A stretch of 64,000 nucleotides of DNA from Osedax fenrisi (taxonomy: Eukaryota; Annelida; Polychaeta; Sabellida; Siboglinidae): contig OZ025244.1 of the NCBI GenBank assembly GCA_964019155.1, positions 51,290,198 through 51,354,197 on the forward strand, given 5' to 3'. Positions 47,112 through 59,722 of this stretch are shown here, in pieces. The stretch's first letter is position 1, and every line of letters begins with the position of its first letter. Under the pieces are notes generated by a model. It was not told the DNA's origin. It worked only from the letters and a program-made list of their open reading frames with translations, and ran no database searches. Made by a program: the position numbers and the translations under genes.

Positions 47112-47970
47112 CTTAATGTGAGGTTAAAATGTACTCAAGTTGTACTTAAATTACACACCTATTATAATTATAGATATATAACTACATATGTATATATATG
47201 TACACTGTACATTGGTTGTACATGCCCATTGTTCACTGTACAACCATGCATACACAATATAATAACGTACATTAGAACGTGTGTATATGTGGATATATTC
47301 GTTGTAGGGAATGTTACTATATGCACAATGTATGTGGTATACGGTGACGCTGTATCGGGAGTAAAATGAAAAGTTAAACGTACGAGTATAATTGTTTTAT
47401 AGTTAAATATTGTAGAAAGTGTTAATGTTAACGTAATACTACCAACTAAATGTCTAAGGTAAGATATAACACTTACGCGATATCGTGTATACAGCGCCAC
47501 CTATATGGGGTCAATTTTAGGAACTACGTATTGTTTGTAATGTAAATTTGTATCAAACTATATACCTTTAAAATGTACATGTTTTAAATTATTATTTATA
47601 TGATGAAAACTAAGTGTTCATTTCTAACATATAACAAATCAATAGGATATGTAGGTTTTACATGTATAGCGCATGTAATTCAATACAGAAATGAAAACAT
47701 TGTTGTGTTTCTTTCCGAACCGAACCTAAAGATATGTCAGTGATTCGATACTATAGTAGTATACGGCTAGAAGTGGCTTGTGGTAGTTATTCGTTACCAA
47801 GCATATATAGATAGTGTTATATCGTTGATTCGCAAAATCTGTAGTATTATTTGTTCAATAAAATACATGTTTTAAATGGAAAGTTTTCAAAGTCATATAT
47901 ACATAAATTCATTATTATTCATGTTTTAAGTTACACTTTTTATTTACTACACACACATTATATATATATA

Positions 47971-48037
<67 letters not shown>

Positions 48038-48170
48038 TAGGTATTAAATGTATTTAATACGTGTACCTATAATATCAATAACATATCGCTATCCAAGTTA
48101 TACGTTAATCCTTCGCCTCTTTAATCGAACACCGCGCTCTCTCTCTCTCTCTACACACAATGCGTACAGA
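46200..48170. other. Gene-free stretch with (GT)n
   Basis: Holds a run of about 42 GT units at 47,027-47,110, shorter GT runs at 46,585-46,617, and (TA)n at 47,957-48,036. Patches of GC-richer sequence at 46,440-46,960 gave no convincing exon. Confidence 0.45.
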
Positions 48171-48227
48171 TTAGCTGGGTACGCGTGCACCTAGATAAGC
48201 CTCACCACCGCCGCTTAGGGGACATAC

Positions 48228-48440
48228 CTGTCGTTCGCCGTCGCTAACCGTGACGTCGTACTCGGGAAACGATTTCGCCGCGATGGTCTTCAACTGCGCC
48301 AACTTGCGTTTAACTCGCGTCCACTGGTCGCAGTCGACGCCATGACATCGTAGCCACTCCTCCCTCGTGACGCCATTAGACGGATGCCATAGGCGCGGAT
48401 TGGCTATCGACACCGTCTCGTTGACAAGGATGGATTTGCA
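48228..48440 (-). CDS. Exon of unknown family, possible upstream exon of the metalloprotease
   Basis: A GC-rich open block with acceptor CATCATCAG and donor GTATGT, 71 codons, phase 0 at both ends, so it could splice directly to the exon at 40,655 (phase 0). It encodes NPRLWHPSNG, EEWLRCHGVDCDQWTRVKRK and KSFPEYDVTVSDGE, with three Cys and many charged residues. I do not recognise the family. If joined, it would add to the N-terminal propeptide region; the intron would be 7.6 kb, longer than the rest. It may instead belong to a separate gene. No signal peptide and no start codon are evident. Confidence 0.6.
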
Positions 48441-48870
48441 CTGATGATGGAAGGCGCGCGTGGTTAACGAACGCGTATTAAGATAATGTAATGGTGTGTG
48501 TGTATGTAAAACATAATAATAATATGTTTTAGATGGTAATAACGACAAAGATTTCGAGAAGCAATTTCCCGAGAAAAACGTTGGTAATAATAATAATATA
48601 TGTTATATATATAGATAATACTATATATGTATATATATATTTGATATATATATACTATAGTAATATTAATAATAATAATAATAATGTTAGTATATAATAA
48701 ATATAATACTTGTGTATATATGATAACTACAGATAAAACAGCGTATCATTACCGTATGGTTACATATCAATAACTGTGTTCGTTAGTTCTGTAAGTCACG
48801 TATTGTTTACCTACATGTTACAGTGACACGACGCATGCACCTAATACCTATACCCTATAGGGTATATATA
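48441..48870. other. Gene-free AT-rich stretch upstream of the 48.2-kb exon
   Basis: AT-rich with AATAAT repeats; no further exon or signal peptide seen. Confidence 0.4.
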
Positions 48871-48874
48871 TACG

Positions 48875-49425
48875 CATAAGACCTATACCCTATACCCCAT
48901 GGAACTATACCCTATACCCCATGGAACTATACCCTATAACCCATGGAACTATACCCTATACCCCATTGACCTATACCCTATACCCCATGGAACTATACCC
49001 TATACCCTATACCCCATGGAACTATACCCTATACCCCATGGAACTATACCCTATACCCCATTGACCTATACCCTATACCTCATTGACCTATACCCTATAC
49101 CTCATTGACCTATACCCTATACCCCATGGAACTATACCCTATACCCCATTGACCTATACCCTATACCTCATTGACCTATACCCTATACCTCATTGACCTA
49201 TACCCTATACCTCATTGACCTATACCCTATACCCTATACCTCATGGATCTATACCCCATACCCATTGACCTATACCCTATACCTCATGGATCTATACCCC
49301 ATACCCATTGACCTATACCCTATACCTCATGGACATATGCCTTATACCTGATGTACCTATACCCTATACCCCATACCCCATTGACCTATATCTCATGGAC
49401 CTATACCCTATACATCGTGGACCTA
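48875..49425. repeat. Minisatellite, CTATACCCTATACCCCATGG units
   Basis: More than twenty units of about 20-22 bp, CTATACCCTATACC followed by CCATGGAA, CCATTGAC or TCATTGAC. Two subtypes (ATGGAA and ATTGAC) are interspersed, with the ATTGAC/TCATTGAC type dominating the right half. Sequence homogeneity is high at the left and decays to the right. Confidence 0.95.
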
Positions 49426-49429
49426 TACC

Positions 49430-50330
49430 CCAATGACATATACGATTATAATAATGACATAACAACTAAGTATGTTATATGTGATTAACACAAGTTACTT
49501 ATGAATTCCAGTATACGCTCGGCGGGCGGGCGGGAGTCTCCCGTGTCTGTAATGGAATAGGTAAACCTGAACGTATGACCATGATAGTATGATACTATAG
49601 TATGTCCATGATAGTATGATACTTAACGATATACAAATCTGCCTACCTTCTACATGTCTAAGTATGGCGACATTTCTACAGTTTGGAAAATAATATTATA
49701 TCGTAGATATGCATGGGTGAAGATGTTAATAGTATCAAAGATTTTAATAGAACTATAGTTCTAATAGAAATGTTCATGACATTGTTTATTATTGACAGAA
49801 TATATATATATATATATTCAATTGTTGATACATATACAAATAAACACACACAAATGCGCATATATGTATACATACACACACACATATTTTATATATATAT
49901 ACACATTTTTATTAGTTAGTCGTGATTGAAATATAATATGTTTTAAATATTTAATTACATAATGTTTTACTTAATAATAAACCATATATTAATATAACAA
50001 TTCTGTTAATATTATTAACTTAATAAGTAACTTGTAGTTCTCAAATTACTAAGTAACTATATATATAGTTCAATTATTCTACATTTAATGAATATTCAAC
50101 TATAGATGTAATTATACATCAGATATAAATATATGTATTTGTGTACGTGCGTTTGTGTGCGTATGTTTGTGTATGCGTGTATGTGTATGTGTATGTGTGT
50201 GTAGGTTTGTGTGTGTGATATACAGCTAAATCTATAATTTTATAATGATATCATTAATATTAATGATATAAATTTGCCATATATTGGAAATATGGATATC
50301 GCACATGTATTTAGATTAGCGTTGTCATTC
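49430..50330. other. Gene-free AT-rich stretch
   Basis: A GT-rich run lies at 50,140-50,218 (GTGTATGTGTATG). Open frames at 49,676-49,919 overlap on both strands and reflect low complexity. Confidence 0.45.
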
Positions 50331-50545
50331 GGACCCGGACTTCGGACCCGGACTTCGGACCCGGACTTCGGACTTTAGGTCATTGATACCGGACTGATAC
50401 AGTATAATTTATGATATATCGGACTCGGACTGGACTCGGACCGGACTTTAATATTTAACTCGGACTATTTCGGACTTTAAATATTAGATTCGGACTATTT
50501 CGGACTTTAAATATTAGATTCGTATTATTTCGGATATTTATTATT
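50330..50545. repeat. CGGACTTCGGACCCGGACTT tandem repeat
   Basis: A 13-bp GGACCCGGACTTC unit is repeated three times, then drifts into CGGACTTTAAATATTAGATT units of about 31 bp. All share CGGACT. Confidence 0.85.
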
Positions 50546-50879
50546 TGATATCTAAAATAAATTCCAATGTTTACCTTTGGGATTATATTTATTCGCGCCA
50601 TTTTCAACCAACATAGCGGTTCTGTGTATGTATCCGCGACACTATTACACAGCTTAGCGTCCCTTTGTGTGAATAGGTGCCAATGTCAATCAAACTACCC
50701 CGCCATTCGTATGTATCCGCGACACTTTTAATCCACATTGCATCATTTTAAAATTATTCGTGCAACCATCAACATCATTATTTTAAAATTTTGTATTCAT
50801 TTTAAATATTGTATATAAATTTAAGAGATGATTCATATCGAAGAAGAAACTACACTGCCATTAAGTGCACAGTTTACAT

Positions 50880-51140
50880 CACTATACGATACTTATGCTG
50901 CTGTCAAACGATGCGGATACAATTATCAAACGATACTGATAGTGATACTTCTGTCAAACAATACTGAAACTTCTGTCAAATGATACTGATACTATACTGA
51001 GACTTCTGTCAAACGATACTGATACTGATACTGATACAGCTGTCAAACGATACTGATACCATACTGATACAGCTATCGAATGATACTGATACGATACTGA
51101 TACAGCTGTCGAATGATACTGATACGATACTGAGACTTAC
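50880..51140. repeat. Tandem repeat with CTGTCAAACGATACTGATAC units
   Basis: About ten units of 20-35 bp containing TGTCAAACGATACTGATAC or the variant TGTCGAATGATACTGATAC. Preceded by AT-rich sequence; no coding role. Confidence 0.88.
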
Positions 51141-51469
51141 TTTTTAGAAAATTTGACAACACTAATTTAGATGTATATAGATAGGTATTTCTACTTATAA
51201 ATATAATAACAAATAAATTGTATATATATATATAAAAACTATAGTATATATTATATACAGGTATAATATAGGTACAGTAAAGTTATATAATAATTATACA
51301 TTTGATTACATTAATTAAATTTATCATTAATCGTATATGATTTTATAGTGATTTCATTGATTGGAAGTCATGTCTTATCTTATCTAATTTATTAAAAGAT
51401 AACAATATTACTGTAATATATTACGCCTACAAGCTATCCTATAGGTAGTAAATACTGGTGCATAATATC

Positions 51470-51540
51470 TATTAGTTACTTCGGTATCTATATGTACCTA
51501 TATGTACCTATATGTACCTATATGTACCTATATATATAGG
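51470..51540. repeat. TACCTATATG 10-bp tandem repeat
   Basis: Five consecutive copies of TATGTACCTA (10 bp), ending in TATATATAGG. Confidence 0.85.
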
Positions 51541-51679
51541 TAATAATTGCAGGTAGTACTACTCATGTTAACACTGGTGTATACCTGATAATACCCTGAT
51601 ACATACGGGTTAGCTGCTCAATTCATAATTATATATATATACTACTATATGGAGTATGCGCAAATTGACGGTAAGTTAT

Positions 51680-52060
51680 ACATTTAATAAATTAATATAT
51701 ATATTTAATATATTAATATATATTTAATAAATTAATATACATTTAATAAATTAATATATATATTTAATATATTAATATATATTTAATATATTAATATATA
51801 TTTAATAAATTAATATATATTTAATAAATTAATATATATTTAATATATTAATGTATATATTAATTTATTAAATTTATAACTATTAATATATATTTAATAT
51901 ATTAATATATGTATGTAATATATTAATATATATTTAATATATTAATATATATTTAATATATTAATATATATTTAATATATGAATAATATATAAATAATAT
52001 ATTATTATATTAATGATAAATTAATAATAAATTAATAATATATTATTAATACATTATTAA
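51680..52060. repeat. ATTAATATATATTTAATA tandem repeat
   Basis: About 380 bp of alternating TTAATATATATTTAATATA and TTTAATAAATTAATATATA units of 17-20 bp, pure AT. Followed by (TA)n at 52,138-52,177. Confidence 0.88.
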
Positions 52061-52138
52061 TAGGCCTACATATGCCCAACGCCCAGAACTTTGATATGCC
52101 TATAATATACTATATACATTATATAGTTTGATATAAAT

Positions 52139-52181
<43 letters not shown>

Positions 52182-52269
52182 ATGTATTCATACATGTGGT
52201 ACTAACATTTATCGATATCATTATATTGATAACAATCAACAGCGATATTAATAAGGTATTCATTGTAAT

Positions 52270-52891
52270 ATAAGGTTTATTTCACGACTTGATTTATAAT
52301 TCTAAATTAATTGTAATTGTATTTAAGTCTAGAAACTCGAATAGATTCTTTTTATATTAAATTCACCACGATGGGCGTTAACTACGAAAGTGGGCGAATT
52401 AGAAACTCCATTCAAGCGTGATTCGATGACTCACTCGCCCGTATCGCTCGCGAGTGCGGTCATTATAGAGAACGATGACTAATGCAATGACTCATATACC
52501 GTCTACACATAATACTGACCCCTCTGGTCGAGTGTAACCAATACTACCAATACAATCGTGGGTATGCCTACGTCACGGCATGAATCACGATGCGTTCGTG
52601 ACGTTCCGTGTAAACAACATCTGTTACGTAATATTAATCTAAAAATAGAATTTTCATCGTGACCATTGTCATCAGCGATACATTCGTTTATACAAGAACA
52701 ATTATATAACAGATACATTTATCTGTATGTGTTCGATGTATTCGTATTCTTGTTCAGCAATATTGTTAAAAATTTATATATATATACATATTAATTAAAT
52801 ATATTAATTATTATATATAATATAACGTATACGAATATTAATTATTATTTAAATTAATGTCTATATGGTATAATAATAATATTTATGTATT

Positions 52892-52942
<51 letters not shown>

Positions 52943-53335
52943 TTAATTATGCATAATTACATGTAATATTATATTGAATCTATTAATAATTATGGAAAAG
53001 TTAGTTAATTGTTATACAGAATATTGTATCTATTTATAGAATATACTCATATTATTTCATTACCATGATATATTTATAACGTATTTTTATTATTAAAAAT
53101 CTATTTTTGATTATTTTGCAATTTCAATATCGATGATAACACTAAAACCACATCACTCGTGTCTTTTAGTCAATAATGAAATTAATAAAGTTAATACAAT
53201 TAATTAATTATGTTAATAACAACAACAATGGGTATTATTACATTACACAGCGATACATTATTATAATGCGCAGCACACATATTGAACTACATGAATACGG
53301 TGACTTGATGACTTTATGACTTTAATGCAGTCGTT
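52270..53335. other. Gene-free stretch with a GC-richer patch
   Basis: The 52,360-52,640 patch holds GATGACTCACTCG, CTACGTCACGGC and GTGACGTTCC, AP-1 and CRE half-site type motifs. A 71-codon minus frame there shows no domain. The rest is AT-rich with (TA)n at 52,895-52,936. Confidence 0.4.
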
Positions 53336-53337
53336 AC

Positions 53338-53715
53338 ATAATATAATATAACAGTATATTCTTATAATATATAGTATATTCTTATATAATATATTATATA
53401 CTTATATAATATAGTATATTCTTATATAATACAGTATATTCTTATATATATATATATAACATATTCTTATATAATAGAGTATTTACTTATATAATATAGT
53501 ATATTCTTATATAATACAGTATATTCTTATATAATACGTATATTCTTATATAATACAGTATATGCTTATATAATACAGTCTATCATTATATAATACAGTA
53601 TATACTTATATAATATAGCATATTCTTATATAATTGAGTATATTATTATATAATATACTAGATATAATAGAGTATATTATTATATAATACAGTATATACT
53701 TATATAATATATTAT
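53338..53715. repeat. ~22-bp tandem repeat, CTTATATAATACAGTATATT
   Basis: About seventeen units of 20-23 bp with variants TACAGTATATTCTTATATAA and TATAGTATATTCTTATATAA. Confidence 0.9.
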
Positions 53716-53912
53716 ATACAAAAAAAAATAAATGTTATGATATTATGAATTCAAAATAAAACATGAATTATATTAATAAATAATGAAATATTCAATGTAT
53801 ACATTGAATATTTCGTTTATAAGCTTATAAGCTGCATAGTCTATATGTTATCTTACGTTATCTATGTATCATAATACTATATATATATATATATATATAT
53901 ACTATATATAAA

Positions 53913-54231
53913 CTGCCTGTGTCGCTAAGTGGCTAAGGCGTCAGACACACAAGCAGTAGGACACGGGTTCGAGCCTCGTCCGGACCATTGATTAATTTTA
54001 TAAAATGGGTCTTAAAATATTATTTAGAAGTGATCTTATATAATTGTGTATAAATAAATGATCGGCTCTCGTTAAAACCATGGATGCCTTAACATGAGAG
54101 CGGCTTCGAAGGGACATTAGAGCCATATATGGTTATAAGTGAAAACTTCATCTAAGTTGGGATAACCTAGGATGGAAAAACCTAACCTGGATGGGATGAA
54201 AGGACTTCACCAAATAAAAATAACAAAATAA

Positions 54232-54237
<6 letters not shown>
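53913..54237 (+). mobile_element. tRNA-derived SINE, copy C (longest)
   Basis: The head CTGCCTGTGTCGCTAAGTGG, then GCGTCAGACACACAAGCAGT and the B-box-like GGGTTCGAGCCTCGTCCGGA. Body and tail as in copy A, but the tail carries an internal duplication (GGGATAACCTAGGATGG next to AACCTGGATGGGATG). Preceded by (TA)n. Confidence 0.9.
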
Positions 54238-54239
<2 letters not shown>

Positions 54240-54278
<39 letters not shown>

Positions 54279-54740
54279 GTATACAATCTGGTATAACTAA
54301 CACATGAATAGTATTGACTCAATACTATCGAGCACTATGGTCTACGCTACAACACATAGATAACATATGGGCCATTAGCGTACAGTGTAACGTACGCCGT
54401 ATAGCGTATAGTTAACTTATTATCGATATTGATATATCGATATTTACGAAATGTAGGTCCAGAATTAACCATCAAAGTAAGTAAGTAAGTAAGTAATTTA
54501 TGTATACACTTGTACATTTTTCAATCTCACAAGTGTAAACGAAAAGAAAATAACAGAAACGATAAATAACTACATATAGTAATTGAACAGCTGTTACGTG
54601 TGTAACCTGTGTAACCTGTGTAACCTGTGTTAATCTATACGGATACAACTATGATATTACATTAGTTGTACTCCTTAAGTAATTAATGAATAGCCACGGA
54701 ACAACTATAGTTATACAATGTATATAGTTACGTGCAGAGA
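54240..54740. other. Gene-free stretch
   Basis: (TA)n at 54,238-54,262 after the SINE, then mixed sequence including a (GTAA)n run near 54,480 and four GTGTAACCT units at 54,598-54,630. Confidence 0.45.
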
Positions 54741-54749
54741 CGTTATCAC

Positions 54750-54893
54750 CAGGGGTGCTGCAACAGGGGGGTGGGGGTAATCCCCCCTCCCACTTTAAAA
54801 TATAGGTGGACCTCCTATGTAATGTTCCCCGCCCCACTTTTACCATAACAGTTATTTCGATTGGTTACTTACACAATAGTTCCAGCGCCCCTA
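54750..54893. mobile_element. hAT-like MITE copy 2, 144 bp, with 8-bp target duplication
   Basis: Flanked by GTTATCAC at 54,742-54,749 and 54,894-54,901. The ends are CAGGGGTGCTGCAAC and, inward from the right, TAGGGGCGCTGGAAC. Inverted relative to copy 1 and with the same G/C-run interior (GGGGGGTGGGGGTAATCCCC). Confidence 0.9.
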
Positions 54894-54904
54894 GTTATCA
54901 CTAC

Positions 54905-55675
54905 TATCAGTAATACAGTAACGCCCCCTAGATGTGTATGTTTACTTGTTATGTATTCTTAGCGAATATATGCGATTATAATAATAATAAAAGGAATAAA
55001 CTCGATGAAAACGTTATACGTTAATTATGCGTATTATACGAATATCATATCAAATAAAATAGTATGGTATTTAAGTATACCATCTGATCAAACCTGATGT
55101 ATGAATAATAGTCATTGACTATACATATAGTATACTATATTAAATACATAACCATATATGTATGTATTTGTATGTATTTGTATGTGTGTGTATATACGTG
55201 TGTGTCTGTGTATGTGTGTGTGTGTATATGACGTCAGCAGTACTATACGTATGTATAAGGTATGTATGACGGAAATATTGGCAAAGATAGGGAAAACACA
55301 CACCACCAATATTATAAACACATTTGTAATTATATAGATATAAGTAAGTGCTAATAAACATTATTATCATCATCATCATCATATATATAGTGTCATTTAG
55401 TATCAATGAGTTGTTTATAGAGTCTATAAACTATAATCAAATCACGCCTATAGTTGCAATCTTGCGAGAGCTATCTTAAGATGTTACACATTCATAGATA
55501 TATAGTGTATTAATATGTTAACTATAGTTTATATAACTATTCCTATATGTTAACATCTATGTTAACATACATAGATCGAGTGGCGCTCTTCCCATTAAAT
55601 TATAAATATTAACTATAGTTCGCTAACGTTAGATGGCTATTGTATTACCATATATGGTATATATATATATATATA

Positions 55676-55714
<39 letters not shown>

Positions 55715-56030
55715 GCAAAGTAAATAGAGGTGTTATATAATAATGTATCATTTGAAATTAACAAATATAAAAAGTAGGTACTATATATGATGTGTGCTGG
55801 CGTTTAGTGAAGTAGGTTTACGATACAGTAAATAGAGTGAACAACTAATGTGTGTGTGTATAGGGCTAGGGTTCCAATACAATATATGATATCATGAGTT
55901 TTAACAGCTGGGATATAGGACTTAAATTCGCATAAATATCAGGTACTATTTTATTTTACATTAATGTATTTTTTCATAATTATGAATCTAATCCAATATT
56001 AATTGATTTATGAAGAACACACTACATATA
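54905..56030. other. Gene-free AT-rich stretch
   Basis: Contains GTGT-rich sequence at 55,170-55,235, an ATC run at 55,368-55,381 and a (TA)n palindrome at 55,650-55,712 around ACCATATATGGT. No gene seen. Confidence 0.45.
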
Positions 56031-56038
56031 TAAAATAA

Positions 56039-56324
56039 CTGCCTGCGTGGCTCAGTTGGCTAAGGCGTCAGACTCACAAGCAGTATGACGCGGGTTCGAG
56101 CCTCGTCCGGACCATTAAAATAGGTATTAACATTATATTTAGAAGTTATATTAGAAGTGATATATAATTGTGTATAAATAACTGATCGGCTCTCGTTAAA
56201 ACCATGGATGCCTTAACATGAGAGCGGCTTCGAAGGGACATTAGAGCCATATATGGTTATAAGTGAAAACTTCATATAAGTTACTGGATGGGATGAAAGG
56301 ACTCCACCAAATAAAAATAACAAT
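56039..56324 (+). mobile_element. tRNA-derived SINE, copy D
   Basis: CTGCCTGCGTGGCTCAGTTG head and CGGGTTCGAGCCTCGTCCGG B box. The post-tRNA region has lost part of the ATTAATTTTATAAAATGGGT segment present in copy C. Tail ACTCCACCAAATAAAAATAAC. Confidence 0.88.
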
Positions 56325-56334
56325 ATATATATAG

Positions 56335-56480
56335 TAGATGGGATGAAAGTTATAGTCGTGGTCCACGCGTTGTCGCGGTGACAGGCTTCTTCTTCCGTTA
56401 GTCCACGTACGAGATAGGTCGGTCATTCGGTGAGGTCAACTGTCGGTTTAGCCATTCGATATAGGTATGTACGTAATGTA
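56335..56480 (-). mobile_element. Possible LINE C-terminal fragment next to SINE D
   Basis: Minus translation reads YLVRGLTEEEACHRDNAWTT after a stop, resembling the VRxxTEEEAxxRxxW end of some non-LTR ORF2 proteins. Less AT-rich than its surroundings. One short piece only, so tentative. Confidence 0.3.
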
Positions 56481-57076
56481 TATACGCTTGTTCTTTAGTT
56501 TCCAAACCAACAGGCAATGTTTCCAAAATAACAGTATGTTATCGTTAGCAAATATTTATACTTTCGATTATATTTTCGACTATGTATTTGCTTAACTAAA
56601 TTATCAACCAACGGGTCTGCCGGTGGAATTAATAAGTGCATTTTTCCCACAGCTAGCAAATAACAAAACTCAATTTGTATCTCATCACCTTGTTGTGGTT
56701 CGTGGGCTTATCTGTGTAGCCAGTTTAACTAGGTGCTGACTATGTATAATCGTAATGGTATACCACATACAACTATATATATATATATATACGTATATAG
56801 TGTGTTGTGTGTAATTGTAATCGTAAGAGTTACGTAGTTTATTTAGGTACGTCTATATTTTAATTATATATAATTATATATAATAGGTATACCTAATTAT
56901 TGACTTATTCGTATACTCGATGGCGCGGATGTCGTATCTTATAATATACACAAGTGCCTACCTCTATAGAGGTGTCGACTTGCGTTAGGTAACACCTTAT
57001 TACTACACTGTTACAATACATCACAGTTAAACTAGAAAATATAACTGTTTTATTAATTACTTACAATATATTTATA

Positions 57077-58418
57077 GGGGAAACTAACCTAATACGGAAA
57101 CTTTACGATAAATGGTCTTAACATGTTATGACTCGATATTTTTATTCGCAAATTACAATATATTAATATTATATTATTATAGATATTATTGTGATTTTAA
57201 AATTTTATTTAATATTTTTATATCATAGATAACTGGGGCGTCCGTATTCGGTACCCATATCCGAATACGGATACCGTATTTTATAATACAGACAATAGGG
57301 TTAATCGTCAGTCATTAAATATGTTGCTTCAGTAAAAACTATAAACATATAATATATATAAACAGTAGTGTAACAACTACAAATTGTGTTATACTCAATT
57401 GAGTTGTCAATTTGCTGTTTAATAACATTTTATAGAAAAAACTTGTTTATAATTAAATTTACTGCGCATGCGTAGCATTTATTTATCTTGACAATCAATT
57501 AATTGATATCGTCTTTCAATTTATTTATGTATTTAATATGCATTTAAGAAACTTAAGTATATTTAAATCAAAATATGGATCTAACAAACTCAGATTTCAA
57601 ATTTTGTATAGTTAAAAATATTTTTATTTTTTTTAAAATTAGAAAAAAATATAATATAAAAAAAAGTGTATTGCCGTCATCTCAATGATAATTAAAATTA
57701 TATTATGGTGAAAAAAAATAAAATTGACTAGGTCCTAGAAATTTTGTATTCATCTTTCCTTGAAATATTTATTTTTTCTATAGAAATCATTAAAATTCAA
57801 ATTATTCCTAGAAAAATATTTAAACAATTTTGTTTGTTATAATCATATATAGTAAATATATATTATACATTTATTAAGAATATAATAAACTTGATCTGAA
57901 TTTTATTTTTTATTAAAAACAAAAAAAAATATTCAATAAATAATAAACATAAAAAGTTCAATCCTAGAAATGATAAAATTATAAAGAAATTATAATTAAA
58001 AAAAAAAAATGTCTGCTATTCTGTTAATAATATTTAATTCTAGTAAATATATATCGTATGACAAAATTCATTAATAGGAAGTATATTAAAAAATGTATTG
58101 AATTAATTTTGTATCTACTCCATTATAAGATTTCCTATCAATCCTATAGGATATATATAAATATATATATATTGCACTGTATAATTATACAATTATACAA
58201 AATTTATTATAATAATTATAAATATATAAATAAATATATATAAATCCTATAACATATATGTTAAAATTGAAAGTCATATTACTATTCAATATTTTACGAA
58301 TTAAGTTAATTTTGTTTGTATTGAATTATATTACATGTTTTCTAATATTATTTTACTGAAGCGATAAATTATCTGAACATTTTATATTTTTCAAGCCGCT
58401 CTAACGGACACCCTATAG

Positions 58419-58452
<34 letters not shown>

Positions 58453-59100
58453 ACTAGATAAACTACATATTATTTATGAATCAATCAGATAAATTACAAT
58501 TACAATATTTATAATTAATTTTATGAATAATTTATTCTGATTTAATTAGTTAATAATTTATTTATTTTTATTATTTTTTTAATTAATAATACAATTTAAG
58601 TATCTAAATAATACAAAATTTAAATGTTAGCATTGGTGGTATTAATATTATAACGCACGCGATTTTTATGAAAATCAGAATTGTTAATACGATGCGCGCT
58701 GATTGGTTATAGGTTGTCCGTATTAAGACATATAGAGTTACCGTATTAGGGACTTATATGACCTCTAGATATATGCTTATAACTTAATGATTATTTGATA
58801 ACAAATATAGAAATTAAATATATAATTTTAGAATTATTTATTTTTTATCGATACATTTGTATATTCTTGAGTAAGTTTTAAGTTGATTTTTTTTTTCATA
58901 AATTTAAAAACATAATACAAAAATCAGTTTATTGGATATATCAGCAATATTTTGAATAATAAAAAATAAAAAATACCTTTTTGGACTATTCATATAATTA
59001 TGAATATTTTATTCATTAAATATTTTTTGTATGATTTATGGTTTCTGAGATACCGAGAGTGTCCATATTCGGGCACTGTCCGTATTAGGTTACTTTCCAT
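57077..59100. mobile_element. TA-flanked inverted-repeat element, 2,024-bp copy
   Basis: Left end TA-GGGGAAACTAACCTAATACG; right end complement ATGGAAAGTAACCTAATACG followed by TA. The end modules align with the 1,024-bp copy (ATTATTGTGATTTTAAAATT near the left, CTGAGATACCGAGAGTGTCC near the right). The extra 1 kb in the middle is AT-rich with no transposase frame. The middle includes a (TA)n at 58,420-58,450 and CCACTAGATAAACTACATAT shared with the 23-kb copy. Confidence 0.82.
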
Positions 59101-59425
59101 TATATAAGTATACACATAATTCTTAATATATACATAGGTAGCTACTGGAATAGCTATTGGTATCCATTGTTGTATAATATCGCTTTATAATATTCCGCTA
59201 TTTGATGTGATATCGATAGTACCATACTAGTGAATGTATATATATATATATATCGCTATTTGTATCTATATGTGATATATATTGTTCGATATACATTATA
59301 TAATTATTATTATTAATGATGTGTTTAAATAAATACTTTGAACAACAACAACAACAACAATAACAACAACAACAACAACACACATACACGCGTACAGTGT
59401 ACGTCGTACACACATGTGTGCATAC
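59101..59425. other. Gene-free stretch with (AAC)n
   Basis: A (CAA)n/(AAC)n tract at 59,341-59,379. The open frames here encode Cys or Val runs from the repeat. Confidence 0.6.
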
Positions 59426-59427
59426 AT

Positions 59428-59683
59428 TGTTATTGTTATTGTTATTTTTATTTGGTGGAGTCCTTTCATCCCATCCAGGAACTTAGATGAAGTTTTCACT
59501 TATAACCATATATGGCTCTAATGTCCCTTCGAATCCGCTCTCATGTAAGGCATCCATGGTTTTAACGAGAGCCGATCATTTATTTATACACAATTATATA
59601 AGATCACTTCTAAATAATATTTTAAGACCTTTTGTCCTACTGCTTGTGTGTCTGACGCCTTAGCCACTGAGCCACACAGGCAG
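59428..59683 (-). mobile_element. tRNA-derived SINE, copy E (B box deleted)
   Basis: Shares tail and body with copy A, then jumps from TAAGACCT to TTGTCCTACTGC, removing the B box region; the head through CTGCCTGTGTGGCTCAGTGG remains. (TA)n lies at its head side. Confidence 0.87.
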
Positions 59684-59689
59684 TTAATT

Positions 59690-59722
<33 letters not shown>

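Noticed and set aside
48899..49108. Open frame translating to repeated MELYPIPHGTIPY units
   Set aside because: It is the in-frame reading of the 20-22-bp minisatellite; the frame breaks as unit length changes and there are no splice or start signals.
48875..49425. CRISPR array
   Set aside because: Repeats are contiguous with no spacers, in an animal-type genome.
50330..50545. CGGAC-rich patch as a CpG-type promoter
   Set aside because: It is a tandem repeat that drifts unit by unit and has no adjoining exon.
54000..54070. tRNA gene from the A and B boxes near 53.9 and 56.0 kb
   Set aside because: The tRNA-like part is followed by a constant body and tail in six dispersed copies and does not keep a full cloverleaf; it is the SINE head.
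59198..59499. Cys-run and Val-run open frames
   Set aside because: They are readings of the (CAA)n tract and the SINE tail.
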